64,000 nt of DNA from positions 124,001 through 188,000 of the forward strand of contig JALONN010000008.1 of NCBI GenBank assembly GCA_025454915.1, in the 5' to 3' direction. Shown one piece after another: positions 26,017 to 35,387 of the stretch. Below the pieces are notes generated by a model that worked only from the letters and a program-made list of their open reading frames with translations, did not search any database and had not been told where the DNA came from. Source of the DNA: Raineya sp. Lineage in GTDB: Bacteria; Bacteroidota; Bacteroidia; Cytophagales; Thermonemataceae. Both the position numbers and the translations under genes were made by a program. Each line of letters starts with the position of its first letter. Position 1 is the stretch's first letter.

Positions 26017-26889
26017 TTATTTAAAAAAGTTCAAAACATGATCTATTTCCCAGTCCCAGTATTTGTAGTCGTGGGTGTGGTTTGCAGGCATACTGAGCTT
26101 TACTTTCAGGTTGGGATGATGCTTTTGGAGAGCATCATAGAATAGTTTAGTTTGGCTAGCAGGGCAGACGTTATCTAATTTCCCATGCCCCAGATAAATC
26201 GGTGTTTTCCATTTAGCAATCTGAAATACAATGTTTTCTTCTTCTGCCCAACGTTTCGGAAACTTCTGATAACTACCCATGTAGCCAATATGTACTCTGT
26301 CTTGTGGAATCTTAGACTGGTCGTAGTCACCAGAAAGAGCTGCTGCTGCTGTAAAAAGTGTAGGGTGTTCCAGTGCCACAACAGCCACGCCTCTTGCCCC
26401 TGTAGAAAGCCCAATCATATAGTTTTTTTGAGTAGGGAGTAAAAGACAATACTTTTTCTGTAAAATACTAAATACCGAATCGGTCAGCCATGCTTTTTGT
26501 GGCTCTTTTTTCCAGTCTGCTCGAAGTTCGGGGTAAATGTGGCTCATATAATTGCTTTTTCCCATTTCGGGCATAATAAGTATATAACCCTCAGCCAAAG
26601 CTTTTTTACAAAGAGAAGACTTTTTACACCAGTCATCTTTTGGAAATGCAAAACCCTGTAAAATAAGCAAATTCCCTTTGATAGGTACGGTAGGTACAGC
26701 AATATCGACAGCTCTGCCAGAAACATAAATTGTCTGAAAAGGCTTCAGAGAATCACAAACAGGTATTTGAGGCTTTACTGGCTCTTGGTTAGCTACTTTT
26801 TTAGAAACTTTTGGTGTGTCTTCTTTTTTACTTTCAGAGCAGTTGAGTAATAAAAAAGAGGAAAGAATAAAAGACCAAAGATAATACAT
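26017..26889 (-). CDS. Alpha/beta hydrolase lipoprotein
   Basis: Lipobox LLNCS; MIGLSTGARGVAVVALEHP nucleophile-elbow-like; NHTHDY. Confidence 0.75.
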   Translation of the reverse strand: MYYLWSFILSSFLLLNCSESKKEDTPKVSKKVANQEPVKPQIPVCDSLKPFQTIYVSGRAVDIAVPTVPIKGNLLILQGFAFPKDDWCKKSSLCKKALAEGYILIMPEMGKSNYMSHIYPELRADWKKEPQKAWLTDSVFSILQKKYCLLLPTQKNYMIGLSTGARGVAVVALEHPTLFTAAAALSGDYDQSKIPQDRVHIGYMGSYQKFPKRWAEEENIVFQIAKWKTPIYLGHGKLDNVCPASQTKLFYDALQKHHPNLKVKLSMPANHTHDYKYWDWEIDHVLNFFK

Positions 26890-27100
26890 GGTTTTAGAAA
26901 ATGTTTTTTTATAAATATTTGTGAATAAGAGCCTTGAACTTACTTATAACTTATCATTAGCTTCGCTGAACTTCGTTTCATCACTTATAACTTTCAAATC
27001 TATTCATTTTTAGTTTTGTTTTTTTGAAAAAGCCCAAAAAAACCTTAGCTTTGTGCGAAAAATTGTGGTGTAAAAAACGTTTGCACCTTTCTATATTATT

Positions 27101-28297
27101 ATGCTCAATCGTAGGTTATTACGCATCAAGGCGATGCAGGCTATTTATGCCTATCATCAAGCCCAAAACTCAGACTTCGAACTCGCCCAAGACCTCATCA
27201 GGCAGGCTTTTGAGCCAGACCTGAATGCTATGGAAAAACAAGACCGTAGCCAACTCAAACGAGACTGTTCACTGGCTCTAACTATTTTTGAACAAAGCTA
27301 TGCCTCCAAAAAAGTAGAACCACATCCCAAAGCTACACCCAAAATTAATCATAGTGTAGTAAAAGCTATAGAATTTTATTATAAAACGCTAGGCAAAGAT
27401 TATGATTTCTACTTTAGAGAAATGACAGGTGAAGTGGAATTATTGTACGATAATTATCTCTATATCTTATTGTTTGGTATTGAACTTGCTCAAACCATCG
27501 AGGGACAGAGGAATAAAAAAAGTGCAAACCCCAACAACATAAAAATCGTATCAGAATATAAATTTGCTGATAACCAAATTGCCAAAGTAATCGCTGATCA
27601 CAAGCCTTTTCAAGAGGCTATTATCCGTAAGAATATTTCTTGGAAAGATGAAGGAGACCTGATTCTTACATTCTTACAGAATCTAAAGAAAGAAGAAAAA
27701 TATCAGGAATACATCAATTTGGGGCAGGCTACTATCGAGCAAGACTGGGAAATTATAGATTTTATTTTCAGAGAGTTTTTATTTAAAAAATCCGAAGAAG
27801 ATAACCCAGACGAACAAGATGATTTGCAGGCATTCTTTGAGAAAAAAGACTTAAACTGGACTGAGAACAGAGAAATTCTCAAAAGTATGGTGCTTAAATC
27901 GTTGAAAAAAGCCAAAGAAAGCCCTGAAAGTTTTGAACTCTTGGAGATTTCGCAAGACTGGCTTGCAGATAAAGAGTTTTTTGAGCAGTTGTACCACAAT
28001 ACCCTCAAAGAAGCTCAAAATTATGAAGAATTATTAAGTGAAAAAGCTCAAAACTGGAAAACGGAACGTTTCGTACTGATTGACAAAATTTTGATACAAA
28101 TGGCAATTGCAGAAATGATTCACTGCCCAAGTATCCCCATAAAAGTGAGTATCAACGAATATATCGAGCTTGCTAAAAATTATAGTACACCCAAAAGTAA
28201 AAACTTTATCAATGGATTACTGAATGCTATTTCAGAAGAACTTAAAGCCAATGGCATCATCAAAAAAAGTGGAAGAGGGCTTTTGGATAATAAATAA
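27101..28297 (+). CDS. nusB: Transcription antitermination factor NusB
   Basis: MLNRRLLRIKAMQAIYAY...LIDKILIQMAIAEMIHCPSIPIKVSINEYIELAKNYSTPKSKNFINGLL. Confidence 0.9.
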   Translation: MLNRRLLRIKAMQAIYAYHQAQNSDFELAQDLIRQAFEPDLNAMEKQDRSQLKRDCSLALTIFEQSYASKKVEPHPKATPKINHSVVKAIEFYYKTLGKDYDFYFREMTGEVELLYDNYLYILLFGIELAQTIEGQRNKKSANPNNIKIVSEYKFADNQIAKVIADHKPFQEAIIRKNISWKDEGDLILTFLQNLKKEEKYQEYINLGQATIEQDWEIIDFIFREFLFKKSEEDNPDEQDDLQAFFEKKDLNWTENREILKSMVLKSLKKAKESPESFELLEISQDWLADKEFFEQLYHNTLKEAQNYEELLSEKAQNWKTERFVLIDKILIQMAIAEMIHCPSIPIKVSINEYIELAKNYSTPKSKNFINGLLNAISEELKANGIIKKSGRGLLDNK

Positions 28298-28443
28298 GTT
28301 ATTATAAATTTAGACAAGAATTATACTTAAATAAAAGTATCTTTTTGAAAACCTATAAGGTTTAAAATTGAAAATCAGTCAATTATATCATAAATCACTT
28401 GTAAACCTTATAGGTTTCAGGATTATACAAACTACTCAAAATT

Positions 28444-28755
28444 ATGCAAGAAGAAAAACCCAAAAAAGACCATTTCCTACTTGGCTTGCTTATCGGGGCT
28501 AGTGTAGGAGCTGTATTAGGTATATTATATGCACCAGACGAAGGAAAAGTAACACGAAAAAAACTTACTTATAAACTTAAAAAGACAAAAGAACAACTTT
28601 TGGACTTCATCAAAAAGTTAAAAGATGGTAAAGAAGAGCATATTAGTATTGCCAAGACTAAAGGTGAACAGGTAGTAACAGAAGCCAAGAATAAAGCAGA
28701 AAATCTACTCAAAGATGTAGAAAGTTTAATGGAACAAATCAATAAATCGAAATAA
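28444..28755 (+). CDS. YtxH domain protein
   Basis: FLLGLLIGASVGAVLGILYAPDEGKVTRKKL. Confidence 0.85.
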   Translation: MQEEKPKKDHFLLGLLIGASVGAVLGILYAPDEGKVTRKKLTYKLKKTKEQLLDFIKKLKDGKEEHISIAKTKGEQVVTEAKNKAENLLKDVESLMEQINKSK

Positions 28756-28759
28756 CATT

Positions 28760-29761
28760 ATGGCAGTAGTAACCCTTATCCCTGGTGATGGCATAGGCGT
28801 AGAAATTATAGAATCTGTAAAAGAGATTTTTAAAGCAGCCAATGCCCCTATTGAATGGGAAGAACAGTTAGCTGGAAAAACAGCTTTAGAAAAACATGGA
28901 GAATTATTGCCTAAAAGCCTTTTAGATTCTATTGAACGCAATAAAATAGCTTTAAAAGGACCCGTTGAAACTCCTGTAGGTGGTGGATTTAAGAGTATTA
29001 ATGTTACACTCAGACAAATATTTGATTTATACCAAAATGTTCGTCCCTGTAAAAATACAGTAGGTATCAACACTCGTTTCAATGATGTAGATCTGGTACT
29101 TTTCAGAGAAAATACAGAAGGATTGTATTCTGGTTTGTTTTTATATGATGAACGTCTTCAGATAGTGGACTCTGTAAGCCGTATTTCGATGAAAGGTTGT
29201 TTACGTATTGTAAAAGCTGCTTTTGAATATGCTAAAACACATCAGCGTAAACGTGTAACGGTTGTTCATAAAGCCAATATCTTAAAAAAATCGGGTGGAA
29301 TGATGCTTGAAGCAGCTCAAATAGCTGCAAAAGATTATCCAGATGTAACTTGGAACGATAAAATCATAGACAATATGTGTATGCAACTGGTTACCAAGCC
29401 CGAACAGTTTGATGTACTGGTTACTTCAAACCTTTTTGGAGACATCCTTTCTGATTTGTGTGCTGGTTTGGTAGGTGGTTTGGGTGTAGTGGCTGGTGCG
29501 AATATCGGTGATGATGTGGCTATTTTTGAAGCTGTACATGGTACTGCTCCCGATATTGCAGGTAAAGGCATTGCCAACCCTACGGCTGTATTGCGTTCAG
29601 CTATCTTAATGCTGGAGTATATGGGACAAAAAGAAGTAGCCAAACGCATTGATAATGCCATAGACAAAACGCTCGCTGTAAAAGAACTTTGTACAGGCGA
29701 TTTAGGCGGAAAAGCAGGTACTAAAGAGTTTACACAAAATGTAATCAAGAACTTAGAATAA
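28760..29761 (+). CDS. Isocitrate/isopropylmalate dehydrogenase family protein
   Basis: TLIPGDGIGVEI...FRENTEGLYSG...DNMCMQLVTKPEQFDVLVTSNLFGDILSDL...AVHGTAPDIAGKG. Confidence 0.92.
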   Translation: MAVVTLIPGDGIGVEIIESVKEIFKAANAPIEWEEQLAGKTALEKHGELLPKSLLDSIERNKIALKGPVETPVGGGFKSINVTLRQIFDLYQNVRPCKNTVGINTRFNDVDLVLFRENTEGLYSGLFLYDERLQIVDSVSRISMKGCLRIVKAAFEYAKTHQRKRVTVVHKANILKKSGGMMLEAAQIAAKDYPDVTWNDKIIDNMCMQLVTKPEQFDVLVTSNLFGDILSDLCAGLVGGLGVVAGANIGDDVAIFEAVHGTAPDIAGKGIANPTAVLRSAILMLEYMGQKEVAKRIDNAIDKTLAVKELCTGDLGGKAGTKEFTQNVIKNLE

Positions 29762-29847
29762 AATCTAAGAAATTCATATTTTTGAAAGAGGTAACAATTT
29801 GTTACCTCTTTTATTTTTGATGTTTCATATTATTAAAAAAACTACTT

Positions 29848-31368
29848 ATGAAAAAAAGTGTTTTTATTTTACTATTTTTATTTACCAATCATTTAAAAGC
29901 TCAAAAAATTATTTGGGGAGAAGCTACAAAAAAAGAATATAGGATACCAAATATTTTTTTTAAGGGAGTTACTCAAAATAAAGAGAATTATTATTTTGAT
30001 ATTACAGAAACTGCCCTTATTCAATCAAGGGCAAGAGTTATGGGAAAAGATAAAGGACTTATTTTTTCTAAAAAATCATTAAAATATACAGAAGAAAATG
30101 AAAATAAAGAGGTAAGTGAGTCTATCAAAATAGGAACTAAACAATTTCGTATAGTAAGCTATCATGAAACGGTTAATCGAAAAAGAAAAACTCCTTTTGT
30201 TCGAGTTCATAATAACAGACAAGCTTTTTATATCTCAGAAACAAATAATGAAGGAGTTTTTATAGAAAAGTCATCACCTTTATTTATAATAGACTTTATA
30301 CAGACATTTGATTATAGGAGCGAACCATACTTATGGATATTATCTGCTAATACAAAACCTAATGTTGTGTTAGCAAAAGATAGCAGTTGTATAGTAGTTT
30401 ATAATGTGGTTCAACAAAAAGATAAGTCTCAAATACATTTTCATATTATAAATACTGATTATAGTGTTAAAGATGGTATTATTAATTTACCTAAATTATA
30501 TAATACAATAGCTATAAAGCATCTTATAGTACACAACAAAAATAAACTTCAATTTTTCTTATTGTTAAATGAAATAGAAATATTATTAAATGAAGTAGGA
30601 ATATTTCATACAGCAACTTATGATGTTGAAAAGCAAAAAAATGATTTAGTTGAAATAACATTCATGAGTGAAGAAGTTGCAAGTTTTTTTAGAAATAATC
30701 TTTTCTATACATTTCGCCTCACAAAAGATAAGGTATCCACAAATTATATCCAAATGGAAGTATATGATTCTACTGGTAAGAAATTGATTCAAAAAGAATA
30801 TACTCTTCCTTATAGTTTAAGTAATGAAGGACAGTATTTTTGTAATATAACACTTAATAATAAAAATCAAGGGTTGCTAACTATTGAAAATACTGTTGTA
30901 GAACATTATAGAGAAGCAAGTATAAGTAATGTATTTAAAAAAAATGTCTTTTATTTTTTAGTAGATATAGACGAATTCACGTTTAAACCATATAGCTTAT
31001 TAAAAAATCAAAATATGGGTGCTGATTTTATGGATATGATAGGAGGAATAAAAACAGTTTCTGATGCCGAAAACTTTTACATATTTTATAACGACCATAA
31101 AAAAAATGCTTTTTTAAAAGAAGGGGCTAATCCTGAAAAATATTATTCATTTCGCTCGAGTAATTTTTGTATTAAAGTAGAACCTGATGGAAAAACAGAA
31201 AAAATATTATTGAATGTAGAGTCATCTGATAACAAAAAAAAATTAAACCCTGTTATGATACTACCAAGTATTATGTATGATAAAAATGAAAAATTATTTT
31301 ATGGTATAGGGATGGATGAAGCAATATCCACTAAACAAAAATTTAATCTGTTTAAAATTATTTTTTAA
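29848..31368 (+). CDS. Secreted hypothetical protein
   Basis: Signal peptide; AQKIIWGEATKKEYRIPN; weak resemblance to the 43217-44743 product. Confidence 0.6.
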   Translation: MKKSVFILLFLFTNHLKAQKIIWGEATKKEYRIPNIFFKGVTQNKENYYFDITETALIQSRARVMGKDKGLIFSKKSLKYTEENENKEVSESIKIGTKQFRIVSYHETVNRKRKTPFVRVHNNRQAFYISETNNEGVFIEKSSPLFIIDFIQTFDYRSEPYLWILSANTKPNVVLAKDSSCIVVYNVVQQKDKSQIHFHIINTDYSVKDGIINLPKLYNTIAIKHLIVHNKNKLQFFLLLNEIEILLNEVGIFHTATYDVEKQKNDLVEITFMSEEVASFFRNNLFYTFRLTKDKVSTNYIQMEVYDSTGKKLIQKEYTLPYSLSNEGQYFCNITLNNKNQGLLTIENTVVEHYREASISNVFKKNVFYFLVDIDEFTFKPYSLLKNQNMGADFMDMIGGIKTVSDAENFYIFYNDHKKNAFLKEGANPEKYYSFRSSNFCIKVEPDGKTEKILLNVESSDNKKKLNPVMILPSIMYDKNEKLFYGIGMDEAISTKQKFNLFKIIF

Positions 31369-31433
31369 CTTAGAATAATTAATATTTTTGGAAAGAGATA
31401 GCAAATACATGCTATCTCTTTTTATTTTTTGGT

Positions 31434-32165
31434 ATGAAGCAAATATTTTATCTGGTCATAACCAGTTTATTGTTACAAAACTGTAGATTTTCCAATAAAA
31501 CCAATTATCTGAGTGCTGAAAGTAAGGTTTTCTACGATTCTGTTCGGGGTCGTAAAATACCTGTTGAGATATACACCAAGCCTGATAAAAAATATAACAA
31601 TCAGTTAGTTATCATAAATAATGGCTACGGCTCAAGCAATACAGAATACTCTTATATAGCCAAAAAACTAATCAATTTGGGTTATATTGTGGCGTGTATC
31701 CAACACGAACAGCCCGAAGATGAGGCAATTCCCAATCCTGAATACAGAAGACCAGTTTGGGAAAGAGGTGTAAAAAATGTAGAATGGGTGGTGAACTCTA
31801 TCAAGAAAACTTATAAAAATATAGATACCAACGATTTGATTTTGATTGGACACTCCAATGGCGGAGATATTACGATGCTTTTTTCTACACTTTATCCTCA
31901 AAGAGTAGCCAAAGCCATTACATTAGACCATAGACGAATGATTGTCCCAAGAGTTTCAAAACCTGCAATCCTGTCATTAAGAGCAGATGAATTTGAAGCA
32001 GACAAAGGCGTCTTGCCCAGTCCTGAAGAGCAAAAACAATTTGGAATACAGATTTACACATTCCCAAACTCCAAACACGACTACTTTAGAGATGTAGCTC
32101 CAGAAGCTATCAAAAAAGAAATTTCTCAAAAAATTGTAGATTTTATCATAAGTAAGCATAAATAA
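31434..32165 (+). CDS. Alpha/beta hydrolase
   Basis: LILIGHSNGGDITMLFSTLYPQRV; LSLRADEFE. Confidence 0.8.
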   Translation: MKQIFYLVITSLLLQNCRFSNKTNYLSAESKVFYDSVRGRKIPVEIYTKPDKKYNNQLVIINNGYGSSNTEYSYIAKKLINLGYIVACIQHEQPEDEAIPNPEYRRPVWERGVKNVEWVVNSIKKTYKNIDTNDLILIGHSNGGDITMLFSTLYPQRVAKAITLDHRRMIVPRVSKPAILSLRADEFEADKGVLPSPEEQKQFGIQIYTFPNSKHDYFRDVAPEAIKKEISQKIVDFIISKHK

Positions 32166-32334
32166 ATTTTGGATTTTTAGATAAAAAAAGTAGATTTAGA
32201 ACTGTAAGCTTGTCAAATATTTTCACTTAAAGATGCTTTTGAGAAAAGATATAAGATAAAGGAAAAAGAAATATCTAAAGTCTTTTTTCTTTACTCCTTT
32301 TTCAAAAACATAAATAACTATAAAAAAACATATT

Positions 32335-33525
32335 ATGGAAAACAACATATTAGAGCGTTGGCGTTTGATTTTGGGTGGAGATGATGCAGAAGGAACTGGT
32401 TGCAATCTTTCAGGAGAAATGGCTGAAATGGATGCTGCTTTGGGGGCTTTGTATGAGTTTGAAAGAAAAGGAAAGTTTAATTATGGTGATACCAAAAGCA
32501 AAAAAGGTGGCTCTGAGTCATCAAATCCGAATGTAGCCCGTTGGTTAGGTGATATTCGCAAGTATTTTCCACAATCAGTCGTGCAAGTGATGCAGAATGA
32601 TGCCATGCAAATGGATGGACTCAAAGAAAAAATGCTTTTTGAGCCAGAAATTTTAGAACAGGCAACGCCTGATGTTCATTTGGTAGCCAATTTAATGGAA
32701 TTAGGCAAACTCATTCCTTCTAAAACCAAAGATACAGCTCGAAGAGTTGTACAAAAAGTAGTAGAAGACCTGCTCGAAAAACTTTCTCATACAACCACTC
32801 AGGCTATCAGAGGAGCTATCAACAGAGCTACTAAAAATAAAAGACCTCGTTACAACGAAATAGATTGGAATACAACCATTCGTAAGAATCTTAAACACTA
32901 TCAACACGAATACAAAACAATCATTCCTGAAGTACGAATTGGCTATGGCAGAAAAACCAAACGTTCCTTAAAAGATATTGTACTTTGTCTTGACCAAAGT
33001 GGTTCTATGGGACAGTCAGTTGTTTATTCGGGTATTTTTGGGGCTGTAATGGCTTCTATTCCTGCTGTTTCTACGAAAATGGTAGTGTTCGATACAGCTG
33101 TTGTAGATTTAACAGAAGATCTGAAAGACCCAGTAGATTTACTTTTTGGTGTGCAGCTAGGTGGTGGAACAGATATTAATAAAGCCTTAGGTTATTGTCA
33201 GGAAATTATTGGAAAGCCCGATGATACCATCATGCTTCTAATTACTGACCTTTATGAAGGTGGAAATCAGGGACAAATGAGAAAAAGAATGGATGAGATT
33301 GTAAGCTCAGGCGTACAACTAATTTGTTTGCTAGCTTTAGATGATAGTGGAGCTCCTTATTATGATCATGCCAATGCTCAGTTTTTATCAAAATTGGGTG
33401 TTCCTGTATTTGCCTGTACCCCAGATATGTTCCCAGAAATGATGGCTGCTGCCATTGGCAGACAAAATATGCAACAATGGGCAGGAGATAGAGGCATTTC
33501 GCTGAAAGGTTCAAAAGGTCAGTAA
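32335..33525 (+). CDS. VWA domain protein
   Basis: IVLCLDQSGSMGQSVVYSGI MIDAS; QLGGGTDINKALGYCQ; LLITDLYEGG. Confidence 0.9.
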   Translation: MENNILERWRLILGGDDAEGTGCNLSGEMAEMDAALGALYEFERKGKFNYGDTKSKKGGSESSNPNVARWLGDIRKYFPQSVVQVMQNDAMQMDGLKEKMLFEPEILEQATPDVHLVANLMELGKLIPSKTKDTARRVVQKVVEDLLEKLSHTTTQAIRGAINRATKNKRPRYNEIDWNTTIRKNLKHYQHEYKTIIPEVRIGYGRKTKRSLKDIVLCLDQSGSMGQSVVYSGIFGAVMASIPAVSTKMVVFDTAVVDLTEDLKDPVDLLFGVQLGGGTDINKALGYCQEIIGKPDDTIMLLITDLYEGGNQGQMRKRMDEIVSSGVQLICLLALDDSGAPYYDHANAQFLSKLGVPVFACTPDMFPEMMAAAIGRQNMQQWAGDRGISLKGSKGQ

Positions 33526-33563
33526 TGAAAGTAAATTATAAACCTTAAAGAAAACCAAGTTAT

Positions 33564-33869
33564 ATGAAAAAAAAATTCTATCCCATTTTGTTTGCCTTTT
33601 TAGCAGGCATCTCTTTAGTGACACTTATTTTACAAAATAACAATCCAAATGATATTAGCTTTACTATAGATAATGATACAAATAGCTCATTTGAATATTG
33701 TACAAATGCTTATAGGGGTGGAGGTATCTCAAACAATACCACGAGAAGTTTCAGCTATGATGAGGGAACATCTTTTTACTATTGTGCTGGAGACAATAGA
33801 AGAGAACTTTTTAAAGTCAATAAATCTATTGAAGGAAAAACTTTAAGAGTTTCTAATTTATTAAGATAA
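33564..33869 (+). CDS. Small hypothetical protein with N-terminal hydrophobic segment
   Basis: Intact frame after VWA gene, no recognised domain. Confidence 0.5.
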   Translation: MKKKFYPILFAFLAGISLVTLILQNNNPNDISFTIDNDTNSSFEYCTNAYRGGGISNNTTRSFSYDEGTSFYYCAGDNRRELFKVNKSIEGKTLRVSNLLR

Positions 33870-33954
33870 ACAGAAAGCCCAAGATTTCTTGGGCTTTTTT
33901 ATTTATAAAAAATATAAGTTTTGAGAAACGCTATCCATCCTATTATAGCTAAAT

Positions 33955-34860
33955 CTAATCCATATTTCCAACAAAAATTCTACACTTTGGAAACATCTTA
34001 CGTAACATACGTTCTTCTTGTATAGGAACATTATTATAACTAATGATTAATTCTTGTAAGTTTATCAAGTTTTTGAAATCATCCGCCTTTATTTTCATTC
34101 CGTTTGTGCTGATATCCAAATATGTAAGTTTGGTTAAATTTTCTATTTCTTTGGGAAATGTTTCAAGATAGCTTACCATTAGACTTAGATATGTAAGGTT
34201 TCTTAAATTACTCATTTCAGTAGGAAGCTTCTTTAATTGTGCACCAGCAAGATTCAAGTGTGTAAGGTGGATTAAGTTTCCTATTTCCTTTGGAAGTTTA
34301 AAACCATCATGAAAATTAGCATAATACAAGGACAATGTTTCCAAATTTGTCAGACTACACATTTTTCTAATTTCTTGTTCTGTGTTTCTAAAAGGGTTTT
34401 CGCCAATAACTAAATGTTGTAGTTTTGACAATTTTTTAATTTCTTCAGGAAAGAAGGTTAATTGATTGCGTGATAAAAGTATTTTATTGAGTTCTACACA
34501 TAAACTGAATTCTTTTGGTAATTTTTGAATTTCATTTTCGTGTAATTCTAACTCTTTTAAATTTATGAGACTACCTATTTCAGAAGGCAATGTTTTTAAC
34601 TTATTGTAATTGATAGATAAGTATTTAAGATTCTTTAATTGGCTTATTTCTTTGGGAAGAGAACGAATAGCATTTTTAGATAAATCAAGGTGTTCTAATT
34701 GTGTGTACGCTAAAATTTCTTTTGGAAATTCTGTGAGGTTTTGCTCAGATAAATCCAACTTTAAAGTTTCCTTATTCAATTCCTTTATACTTTTGGCTGT
34801 CTGTGCAATTGAGCCAAATGATATAAATACAAAGATGCAGATAAATAGGCGATTTTTCAT
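33955..34860 (-). CDS. Leucine-rich repeat protein
   Basis: LPKEISQLKNLKYLSINYNKLKTLPSEIGSLINLKELELHENEIQKLP. Confidence 0.92.
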   Translation of the reverse strand: MKNRLFICIFVFISFGSIAQTAKSIKELNKETLKLDLSEQNLTEFPKEILAYTQLEHLDLSKNAIRSLPKEISQLKNLKYLSINYNKLKTLPSEIGSLINLKELELHENEIQKLPKEFSLCVELNKILLSRNQLTFFPEEIKKLSKLQHLVIGENPFRNTEQEIRKMCSLTNLETLSLYYANFHDGFKLPKEIGNLIHLTHLNLAGAQLKKLPTEMSNLRNLTYLSLMVSYLETFPKEIENLTKLTYLDISTNGMKIKADDFKNLINLQELIISYNNVPIQEERMLRKMFPKCRIFVGNMD

Positions 34861-34960
34861 AAACAGTGCTTTTAGGGAAATTAAGAGCAAAAAAGATGCC
34901 GTTGCATACATAAAACTCAAAAAGACAAAAGGCGATTTTTAAAAATCGCCTTGTAGTTTT

Positions 34961-35314
34961 TTAATGAACTCCTTTATCTTTTTTGCAACAAGCATCAAGT
35001 TTTTCATAAGCCTTAGGATTCGCAGTTACGGCATCTGCATCATAACCAGTTTTAGAAATAGCTTTACGAATTTTTTCAGGGTTTGTCTTATTAGGATTGT
35101 ATTTGACAGTTACAATTTGTGTTTTTACTTCCAAATTAGAGCTAATAACCCCTTTTTCATAAGATAAATCTTTTTCAATTTTAGACTTACACATTCCACA
35201 CACAGCTGAGGTTTTGATTTGTACTTCAGAAGGCTCTACAGATTTTGTTTTTTGAGCAAATGCAAAAGATAAGCTCATCAACATGAAGGCGAAAAATAAA
35301 CTTGCTTTTTTCAT
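34961..35314 (-). CDS. Secreted heavy-metal-associated (HMA) domain protein
   Basis: VQIKTSAVCGMCKSKIEKDL; KAISKTGYDADAV. Confidence 0.88.
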   Translation of the reverse strand: MKKASLFFAFMLMSLSFAFAQKTKSVEPSEVQIKTSAVCGMCKSKIEKDLSYEKGVISSNLEVKTQIVTVKYNPNKTNPEKIRKAISKTGYDADAVTANPKAYEKLDACCKKDKGVH

Positions 35315-35387
35315 TTTTTTAGGGTTTTAAAGGTTAAAATTTTGTTTTTTATAATTTTCTTCTGTCTTCTATCAGATGTCTAACATC

